DNA of 64,000 nucleotides from Fremontodendron californicum (lineage: Eukaryota > Streptophyta > Magnoliopsida > Malvales > Malvaceae): assembly GCA_030761205.1 (NCBI GenBank), contig JAULJL010000039.1, forward strand, positions 1,622,001 to 1,686,000. Reading direction: 5' to 3'. This document shows, in pieces, positions 11,631 through 20,668 of the stretch; position 1 is the first letter of the stretch, and every line of letters starts with the position of its first letter. A model generated the notes under the pieces. It searched no databases. It saw only the letters and a program-made list of their open reading frames with translations, and was not told the DNA's origin. Made by a program: the position numbers and the translations under genes.

Positions 11631-11811
11631 TTATGTTGTTCCGACTCTTTATTTTTCTTGAAGTATTCGTTTTCAAAATCCATTTCCGACACATATTTGG
11701 ACATGGATATGGGTATATGACCCTCCAAAGACCCTCTAAATACATGAAAAAACTTTTAAAAAAAATTAAAAATACCCGTATCCGACACTCACACTCGAAT
11801 CCGAGTAATAT
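11631..11811 (-). mobile_element. CTATG-MITE copy 13
   Basis: TTATGTTGTTCCGACTC at the left, CCGAGTAATAT at the right. The internal pattern is conserved; no clean duplication. Confidence 0.85.
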
Positions 11812-11957
11812 TGCTTCTTGGCATCATTTTGTCCATATCTCTAAAACTAACATTTTCCTTTGTGACATGAATATTCAGAAATCACAGACATCCATGACAA
11901 CATATGTTTAAAGTCTTAACGCTCAAAAATAACAGGGTTCACTTACATAATCTAAAC

Positions 11958-12139
11958 CTATGTTACTTGAATTCGGTGCGAGTGTCGGACATGGATATAT
12001 GTCCGACACGAGCATGTTCAATTTTTTTTCTAGATTTTCATGTATTTGGAGGGTGTTTGGAGGATCATATCCCCATACCCATGTCCGAATGCATCTGACA
12101 CGGATACTTCAAGAAAAATGAAGAGTCGTAGCAACATAG
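11958..12139 (+). mobile_element. CTATG-MITE copy 14, directly 3' of the WAKL pseudogene stop
   Basis: Flanked by ATCTAAAC (11950-11957) and ATCTCAAC (12140-12147), a 7 of 8 duplication. Its right duplication ends one base before the stop codon (12149-12151) of the leftward-reading WAKL pseudogene, so it inserted at the very start of that gene's 3' UTR. Confidence 0.9.
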
Positions 12140-12507
12140 ATCTCAACGCTAGCTAACCTCTTGGGCAACATTTTCCTCATCTATAATTCGAATTAAGCAT
12201 TGGATATCTTGGACAACATCCTTCATGCCAGGTCTATCTGCCTTCTTCTCTCTCAGATAGGCAAATGCAAGCTCTGAGAACAGATTAAAACTCTTCAGCA
12301 TGTTAACTGAGGGCTCCTTGACAAGTAACCGCTGATCCACAACTTCCATGATTGAACCATCACTGGCCCGTTGGTTAACATAAATGGCTAGATTCACATC
12401 TTCCTGATCTCTTGAGAAATCAATGGCCCTTTGGGAAGTCAGTAACTCTAACAACACCACTCCAAAACTATAAACATCACTTTTATCAGTCAACTGGTAG
12501 TTACAAT

Positions 12508-12702
12508 CTATGTTACTCGAACTCAAGTGTGAATGTCGGATACGGATATGTGTCCGACACGGGTATGTTTAATTTTTTCTAAATTTTTCCATGTATTTGG
12601 AGAGCCCTTGGAGGGTCATATCGCTATACTCATGTCCGGATATGCGTCGGATACGGGTGTCAGACAAAGATACTTAAAAAAATAAAAGTCGGAGCAATAT
12701 AA
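12508..12702 (+). mobile_element. CTATG-MITE copy 15, inside the WAKL kinase activation segment
   Basis: CTATGTTACTCGAACTC ... GTCGGAGCAATATAA. It separates the codons for DPEY from those for NYQLTDKSD with no splice sites at the joints, so it is an exonic insertion. Flanks GTTACAAT / GTTAGTAC share only GTTA plus scattered positions. Confidence 0.9.
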
Positions 12703-13139
12703 GTTAGTACTCAGGATCCAAGTACCCAAGGGTTCCCTGAGCACATGTTGAGATATGGCTCAAGCCTGGGCTTGCCAATCTAGAGAGCCCGAAATCTGAA
12801 ACTTTTGCATTGAAATCATCATCTAAAAGTATGTTTGTTGACTTGAAATCCCTATGGTAAATGGGGTTGTAAGCTGAAGAATGTAGATAGGCCAATGCTT
12901 CAGCAGTTTGTAAAGCGATTTTCAGCTTTGTTTTCCAGTCAAGAAAAGTGGGAAATTTTCCATGTAAATGATCATGTAAGGTCCCATTTGAAATATAATC
13001 GTAGATCATCAATGGTTGTTGTTCGGCTTCCACCTAGGAGTCTAACCAAGTTCTTGTGGTTGACTTGAGAAAAAGAATCCCTACTTCGTTTAGAACTTGT
13101 TGGGTGCTTTTAATGTTCGCTAGACTTAATTGCCACAAC

Positions 13140-13324
13140 CTATGTTACTCGGACTCGATTGTAAGTATCGGACATAGATATGTGTCTAACACGGGTATAT
13201 TCAATTTTTATGTATTTGGAGGGTTTTTGGAGGACCATATCCCCATACCCATGTTCGGATATGCGTCGGACACGGATATCGGACACGAGTACTTCAAGAA
13301 AAATGAAGAGTCAGAGCAACATAG
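13140..13324 (+). mobile_element. CTATG-MITE copy 16, inside the WAKL kinase N-lobe
   Basis: Perfect 8-bp duplication GCCACAAC (13132-13139 and 13325-13332), which lies within the codons for VVAI just after PDGA. A clean exonic insertion that breaks the frame before the catalytic lysine. Confidence 0.95.
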
Positions 13325-13854
13325 GCCACAACAGCCCCATCTGGAAGCTCACCTTTGTAGACTTCCCCAAAGCCACCACTCCCTAGAAACCTGTCTTTAG
13401 AAAAATTGTTTATTGCTTTCTTCACCTCTTTCAAGCGAAACATCTTAGCTGGTTTTCCACCATTGCTTGATTTCAACATGTCTTCTCTTGCCTTCATGAG
13501 CTTTGCCTGGTTAGAATTTTTCCGGGATTTTCTGATACAAATTGTAGCAGCAATAGCCATAGCTAGTATGAAAAAAGAGATTAAAATCACTCCTATGGAG
13601 ACCTTTAAGCTGACGCTAGGTCTAGCATTTTTCTTCTTCCTCAAGCAAGTTCCAAGAACAGGGTCCCAATTGTAGCCCTTATTGCAAAGACAGCGAGAAA
13701 GGCCGTTTGCTGCAACAAGTGAACACTTAGAAGCCCCAAAGCAATCAAGTTGGCTTTGGCAAACAGGTTCAGGTGGAAGAGCCCATTGAATTTCCAACCC
13801 TTCTTCCCATTCATCTGCAGGCTTTTCTGGATCCAAATCAAGGATGCTTCTGAA

Positions 13855-14027
13855 TTATGTTGTTCCGACTCTTCATTTTTCTTGAAGTAGTCGTGTCCGA
13901 CATTCGTATCCGACGCATATCCGGATATGGGTATGGGATATAATCCTCCAAGAACCCTCCAAATACATGAAAATTTTGAAAAAAGTCGGACACATACCCG
14001 TGTCCGACACTCACACCCGAGTGACAT
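13855..14027 (-). mobile_element. CTATG-MITE copy 17, inside the WAKL ectodomain
   Basis: TTATGTTGTTCCGACTC ... CACCCGAGTGACAT. It separates the NCTL part of the ectodomain from the DEWEEGLEIQW part. No duplication is seen at its ends, and expected intervening coding sequence seems missing, which suggests an adjacent deletion. Confidence 0.88.
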
Positions 14028-14616
14028 GTCCCGATCACTCTAGTAAGGGTGCAATTAAGAGGGGAAACCAAAGGGCGCGGCGAACAGTTGAATAGAAAGA
14101 TGGTGTTTGACGAAGTAGTGTTAAAAGGGAGTGTTTGATTCAACCAAAGGCCTTCACTCAAAGCCATGTCTTGAGTTACACATTTGCTTCCAGGCTGCTA
14201 CAGCCATGGTGATGGTTGAACAATCATGCGGTGAAATGAAGCCATGATTCTGGTAACAAGGTAAGAACTTCCATTAAAGGCATCAAAGTAAAGTTTCTGA
14301 GACTGGGAATCACATCGAAGAGAATAATAGCTCGGGTCACTGCAGTTAGGGTGTGTGCTTAGGGGATATGGGACCTCTATTGAACCACAGCTTGGGCAAG
14401 TCTTCTGGGAAGAACAGTAATGACCAAGGAAAAGAAGACATATAATATAGATGCAAATGAAGATTGGTTTTGCATTCAGCTCAGTTGAGATCATTTTGCA
14501 TGAACAAAATGGGAAGAACTGAAATGGGCTACAGCACAAAGAGAAAGGATGCTGGACTAATAAAAAGGCCAGAGAGGGGGAATAAAGTAGGTAAAATAAT
14601 TAATCATAATGAAAAG

Positions 14617-14812
14617 TTATGTTGTTCCGACTTTTTATTTTTCTTGAAGTACTCGTGTCCGACATTCGTGTCCGATGCATATTCGGAAATGAATATGGAG
14701 ATATGATCCTCGAAAGACCCTCCAAATACATAAAAATCATGAAAAAAATAAACATACCCATATTGAACACATACTCGTGTTCGACATTCACATCCAAGTC
14801 CAAGTAACATAG
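14617..14812 (-). mobile_element. CTATG-MITE copy 18, just upstream of the WAKL pseudogene
   Basis: Perfect 8-bp duplication ATGAAAAG (14609-14616 and 14813-14820). It lies about 120 bp before the pseudogene start, in its former promoter or 5' UTR. Confidence 0.93.
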
Positions 14813-15178
14813 ATGAAAAGTAGCTGCAAGAATCTAATGAAAAACCATGCCCCTTTTGTCATTTATAGGATAGGTGGATTCCTACTGTATGGCATCCTTA
14901 AGGAAGGAATTGCTAGCTTTGTTCTCTACATAATGGTAGATATTATCAGGAAAAGCTTCCTGACTCTTTTACAGATATTAGACTTTCTTCTTCTTCTTCT
15001 TTAATGGGGTTGAAGAACAAATCATAAAGGTTAAATTCCACAACATAATTAATAGCTCTCCCCACTACAACTTTCAATGTTGATCTCTTAAAAACATTCA
15101 AGTTGATTGGGCAAAGGCAAGTACAAACTCCACAAATAACTATTCTTCTTTTTTTATGAGCACCCAAGTATTTATGAG

Positions 15179-15353
15179 CTATGTTGCTCTTATTTTTTAT
15201 TTTTCTTGAAGTATCTGTGTTAGACGCATATCCGGACATAAGTATGGATAATGGGACTATGAGCCTTCAAGGACACTACGAATACATGAAAAAACTTAAA
15301 AAAAAATGAATATACCCGTATCCGACACTTACACCCGAATCCGAATAACATAG
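15179..15353 (-). mobile_element. CTATG-MITE copy 19
   Basis: CTATGTTGCTCTTATTT ... CCGAATAACATAG, with 8-bp flanks TTTATGAG / ATTATGAG (7 of 8). Confidence 0.9.
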
Positions 15354-15597
15354 ATTATGAGTGTAGGGAGATTTTTTATGCTGGAAGTATGACCAAACCA
15401 TCCATTCAACAAGACAACATAATTAGCTTGTTGAAGAAAATAAAAACAAATTCTAAGATGAAGAAATAACTAGTAAATGCAGAAGCTATGTGAACAACAA
15501 CCACAAGGGAAAAAAGATGGATGTGATCAAAATTCAACTTTCTTAACATGTTTCTTGAAGTTCTAAAAGGGAAAAGAAATAAAACAGAGTTGGAGTT

Positions 15598-15840
15598 CAT
15601 TATGAGGTATTGTCCGCTTTGGAGGTCTAAAGACCGCCCGTCCTTTGAAAAAAGATGCCTCGATAGTTGAGGGGGTGGCCGTCTTAGCTCAGCCCGTGTA
15701 CACTATGAGGTATTGTCCACTTTGGAGGTGAAGACCGTCCTTACAGTTTTGCCCTCTTTAGAAAGAGTGTCTCATAGGGGAAGGTTTGCTCTTGTTTTAT
15801 AAAGCCAATCATTGGCTAGTCGATGTGGGATCTGTTTCTC
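15598..15840. repeat. LTR-like fragment with an internal duplication
   Basis: The phrase TATGAGGTATTGTCC(G/A)CTTTGG occurs at about 15601 and again at about 15706, each followed by GAAGACCGTCC- or AAGACCGCCCG-type sequence. The segment ends near GTCGATGTGGGATCTG. The words ATTGTCCRCTTTGG and GATGTGGGAT are typical of the LTRs of small plant retrotransposons. No internal domain is present. The class is inferred. Confidence 0.5.
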
Positions 15841-15932
15841 CCTCAACAGGGGTCATAGAGAAGGGTCATTTGGTTTTTGGCATGGAAATTTTTTAATATC
15901 CACCAGTGAGTTTATACGAAAGATAAGAAGCA

Positions 15933-16070
15933 AATGAACCCGGAGCTTAGTTCAGTTGGTTCATGCAGCCACCTTTAAAAGGTGACATTCAATAGGTCTG
16001 GGATTCGAATCCCAATATCTGCAATCCCTTCAATTATCCCTAAGCTGCAACCTCCTTTGTACCAAAAAAG
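15933..16070 (+). mobile_element. tRNA-derived SINE
   Basis: The head reads GGAGCTTAGTTCAGTTGGTT (A-box) and then GGTCTGGGATTCGAATCCC (B-box), spaced as in a tRNA gene. The tail runs to CTTTGTACCAAAAAAGA, shared with the duplicated copies at 10467-10852. The well-matched B-box suggests this is the youngest of the three. Confidence 0.8.
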
Positions 16071-16473
16071 AAAAAGATAAAAAGCAAATAATCATGAAAA
16101 GAGAGAGAACTTTGGAAAGAATACAATTTGAGAATATAATAACCAAAGTAAAATGTGTAAAAGTTGTAAACAAGGTAAGTTTAAGTGAGTGGATTTATTT
16201 TTAAAGTTCAAGAGAGGAAGCACCTCTGGCTCCATCCACTCTAAAGAATGGAGAAAGAGGCAGGTCTTCTAGTTTCCCCAAACTGTCATCTTTTGTGCCT
16301 CAATTCATCCACATTAAAAGCAGCAGGATTACATGCTTTAACCTTCAATAACTTTTACAGGAGTCCTGCAACACATATTAATGTCTAAACCAAACTGCCA
16401 GAGAGAATTTAAAAAATATATATGTATATCGTCTGCGAGAAAGCTTAATGTTGTACTTCGAAGGATTAATTAC

Positions 16474-19400
16474 TTACCCAAATGGGCTTTGTTTGATGGC
16501 TAGTAGCTCAACATCCAACTGCAAGATAGAGAAGAAACAGAATAATGAAGATGCAGAAAAGGAGGGGAGTGGAGGATACTGTACGAAATCTATGTTACTC
16601 GGACTCGGGTGTGACTTGTGAGTGTCAGACACGGGTATGTTTGATTTATTCTAAGTTTTTTAATGTATTTGGAGGGTCCTTAGGGGATCATATCCCCATA
16701 CTCATGTCCGGATATGCGTCGGACACGAATGTCAAACACAGATATTTAAAAAAAAAATGAAGCGTCGGAGCAACATAGTACGGAATTATACATTAGATTA
16801 AACAAAGATTATGGCAAGGGAGGAAAAGGAACAGAAATATGGCAATTAAAGATCTAGAATGGCTAGGAAAACTTTTTTTTTTCCTCTCTAATAAATGCAT
16901 AGACACATTGCATGAAAAATGAAAATCTGGTTATGACCTTGGAAGGAGCCTGTTCCATGGTTTCCTAAGCTGAAAGTTCTTAGAACTCTCATTACAATAT
17001 GAATCAATTTTGTGAGACTCAAAATAAACCATAAAATCTTGTTCAGAAGGTACAAATGGACTATGTTACTCGGACTCGAAGTGTTAGATATGGGTATGTG
17101 TCCAACACGGGTATATCTGATTTATTCTAAGTTTTTCCATGTATTTGGAGGGTCCTTGGGGGATCATATCTTCATACTCATGTCCTAATATACGTCGGAC
17201 ACGGATGTGAGAGACACAAATACTTCAAAAAAAATGAAGAGTCGGAGCAACATAGTAGATGGATTATATATGCCTCTGCCTCAAATTTGTATCCCCACTA
17301 AACACCAACCCTCACCTATTCTAACCCCTTGAATGAATGAAATATGTAATCTGACTTTTGCTTGTGCAAAAGATGTCCCTATTGGACCTAACTTGCTTAG
17401 AAAGAGGTAAACCATTACAGTTACTCGAGGACCAGCTGTGGAACCAGGATAAGTAGAACCAGCTTAATGACCAAATATTAGCATAATCCTACTTACGAGG
17501 AGGAAGATGTTAGACAAAGATATGCAACTCTTCACTATGTTATTTCTTACAACTAATAAAAGCTATGTTGCTCCGACTCTTCTTTTTTCTTGAAGTGTCC
17601 GTGTCCGACACATATTTGGACATGGGTATGGGATATGACCCTCCAAGGATCCTCCAAATACATGGAAAAACTAGAAAAAAATTAAAAATACCCGTCAGAC
17701 ACATATCCGTATCTGACACTCAAACCCGGTTTAAGTAACATAGCTAATAAGTATGAAACAGCATATGTCCCATTTTAAAGGATGAATGTACCTCTGAATG
17801 TTTGTGAATTTCAAATGATCAGTATACAACATCTAGATAAGTTTTAGATGCACCGTCAACCTATGTTGCTCCGACTCTTCATTGTTCTTGAAGTACCCGT
17901 GTCCGACACTCGTATCCGACGCATATCCGGACATGAGTATGGGGATATGATCCTCCAATAACCCTCCAAATGCATGAAAATCTTAGAAAAAATTGAACAT
18001 ACCCGTGTCTGACACTCATACCCGAGTCCGAGTAACATAGACGTCAACTTCTTAAAAATAAAAACAGATACTGGATACATTACCTCAATTGTTGCATTTG
18101 GAGGAATTTCCTGGACTCCTTTTTTTCCATATGCTAGCTCAGGAGGAACTATGAGCAGTCGCTGAAAATAAAAACTATCGGTTAAAAATCATTTGTGTTT
18201 TCAAATTAAAGGCAAAGATGCTCATCTAACTTCATGTTCACAAATCATACATTTCATAGTGAACAAAAAGTAATTAGGCATCAACTCAAGCCGGCTCTAC
18301 TCTAATGGAGGAAAAAAAAGAACTTGTACAAAAGGTATAAATGTGAAGGAATTGTAATTTTCTTAAATAATTCCTTTGTTTTACACTATTTTCAGTTTAT
18401 CAAAATAAAACCTCAGAATTTTGAAAGCTAATGGATCATCCTTCTAAGTTCTAAGTTATGCTATATAGTCTTTACAAGAAACCTATGTTGCTCCGACTCT
18501 TCATTTTTTTTTTAAAATACAAGTGTCCGACGCATATCCAGACATGGGTATGGGGATATGATCCTCCAAAAACCCTCCAAATATATGAAAATCTTAGAAA
18601 AAAATTGAGCATACCCATGTCCGATACTCACACCCGAGTCCGAGTAACATATCAAGAAACAGTAAGGAAATAGTATGCTGCAAACTGATCTCACCTGGCC
18701 TCCAACACGCATTCCTTCAACACCAAGATCCAATCCCTTGAGCACATTTCCCCTTTCGGATTGGCCAACATCAAATCCATAAGGCTGCACCAATTCAAAC
18801 ATATCCACATTGCCTATGAGGGCAGATGATCTTAAGGAAAGCATAACGATAGTTATAACAGATTCAAATCATTACAGTAAAATTTCTCAAAAAAACAATG
18901 AAGGTAAGTAGGCAAGCTATTTTCATACCCTATCAGAAATGATCAGTCTAAGAAATGCCAGGAGTTAATGGACAGTAAAAAATCAATAGAACGGAGACCG
19001 CAGAGCAGCCAGTTAATGTCACTGCTATATAATAGCAAGATGTGCATATTGGTGATTCAAGTTTTAGTTTTTGTTCTGAACAATCCTCTGAAAGAAATTC
19101 TCAGTTTAAATAGCATTCACAAAGAAAGATGCCCGTTAGAGAAAAAAACACTCTTTTTGTTGAAAGTCATATGATCAGATGGCGTGCTTCTACTTATTTA
19201 TCAATTAGGCAGCCTGGCAAGATTGTTGCACTGTCTTGCACATTTTACAGCCATGGTGGGCTATGTTACTCCGACTCTTCATTTTTTTTGAAGTATCTGT
19301 GTTTGACACCCATGTCCGACACATATTCGGACAAGGGTATGGGAGTATGATTCTCTAAATATATCCATATTCGACACTCATCTCCGAATCCGAGTAACAT

Positions 19401-20628
19401 AAATGGTGGTTACTAAAGGCATGAAAAGGACTATGGAATGTATCTTCCTTTCCCTTTTGTTTCTAGAATGAATAGTTGTTTCAAGAATGAGGGATAGAAT
19501 AGAAGTCTGGTTGTTACTAGTAGTTTTATAAGGTGTCAAAATAGTTTTGCTGTTCATATACGACGAATACTATAAAGATTATTATTTCATTTTTTCTTTG
19601 TTATTTCTAGAATATTAGATTAACCCTTTTCTTTTAAACAAATTACATAATCATTTCAGTCTTACCGTCCCCCCTCCGACGCCAAGTCCTTGTCTGCTAG
19701 TCATAAACGTGATGCCTTTCCATTTGGCAACATAGTGAACCTACAAAAAAATAACCATACTGCATTAGTTATACTTGAATTTATGGGATAAACAAACAAA
19801 ACAATAGAACATATTTGGATTTATCAGGGGTGAAAAACAACTTCAAATCAGTATATTCTTGATTACGTTGTTCCGACTCTTCATTTTTTTTGAAGTACTT
19901 GTATCAGTGCATATTTGGACATCGGTATAAGGATATGACCCTCCAAATACTTGGAAAAACTGAACATACCCGTGCTGGAAACATATCCGTATCCAATACG
20001 TACACCCAAATCTGAGTAACATAGATTTCTGATACTATGAATGGGGGAACAGGCACAATCTTTATAAATGAAAGATCACTTACACATATAAAGTAGAAGC
20101 TTTTTCATTTTGTTTCTCAATGAAGATGGAAGGGAAATTTCTCATATTTATGGGATGGAAATTAAGTTTCAGATTACTACCTTGTTTTCTGATGTCTAGG
20201 CTAGATTTTCATAATTTTTTTCTAACTCCAGTAACGTAAAGTTCAACTATTTATGTTGATTTTATTGAGTACTATGTTACTTGGATTCGGGTGTGAGAGT
20301 CCGACACAGGTATGTTTGATTTATTCTAGGCTTTTTCATGTATTTGGAGGGTCCTTGGGGGATCATATTCCCATACCCATGTCCGGATATGTATCGGAAA
20401 CGGATGTCGGACACGGATACTTCAAGAAAAATGAAGAGTCGGAGCAACAGAGATTAAGTATCATATGAAATAATTGAACTGGATGCCCTCGCAGTTCATC
20501 ATTTACTAGATTTTAATGACTTAGCCATTTCTCAATTCGGAAATATGATTAGCTTCTGAGCCTCTGTCATAAAAAATACTCTATATGCATGCAGGTTGGT
20601 AGAAAGTAAGATAAAAACAGATCACAAA

Positions 20629-20668
<40 letters not shown>

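Larger units (their letters stand above)
12149..14494 (-). pseudogene. Wall-associated receptor kinase-like (WAKL20 type) pseudogene, broken by MITEs, a stop and frameshifts
   Basis: Remnant of a plasma-membrane receptor kinase. From the right end it reads a signal-peptide-like start (Met at 14494, FICIYIICLLFLGHYCSS), then a GUB_WAK-type cysteine-rich ectodomain (CPSCGSIEVPYPLST), a Cys-rich region (CQSQLDCFGASKC), a membrane span (VSIGVILISFFILAMAIAA), then a Ser/Thr kinase with GSGGFGEVYKG, HRDFKSTNILLD, DFGLSRL, GYLDPEY, SDVYSFGVVLLELLTSQ and RPGMKDVVQ. It is dead: CTATG-MITEs interrupt the ectodomain (13855-14027), the N-lobe right after the glycine loop (13140-13324) and the activation segment after DPEY (12508-12702). 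A TAG lies in frame at about 14198. There are at least three frameshifts at about 13030-13135, around ILSQVNHKNLVRLLGG. Part of the ectodomain beside the first MITE appears lost. WAKL20 affinity is from memory of the family. Confidence 0.9.

Noticed and set aside
12149..14494. Functional WAKL receptor kinase with MITE-containing introns
   Set aside because: The MITE joints lack GT-AG borders at the codon positions. There is also an in-frame TAG near 14198 and frameshifts near 13030-13135, so splicing alone could not restore the frame.
15598..15840. Cassandra-type TRIM element
   Set aside because: The LTR-like fragment lacks any 5S rRNA-like promoter sequence, so that assignment was not supported.
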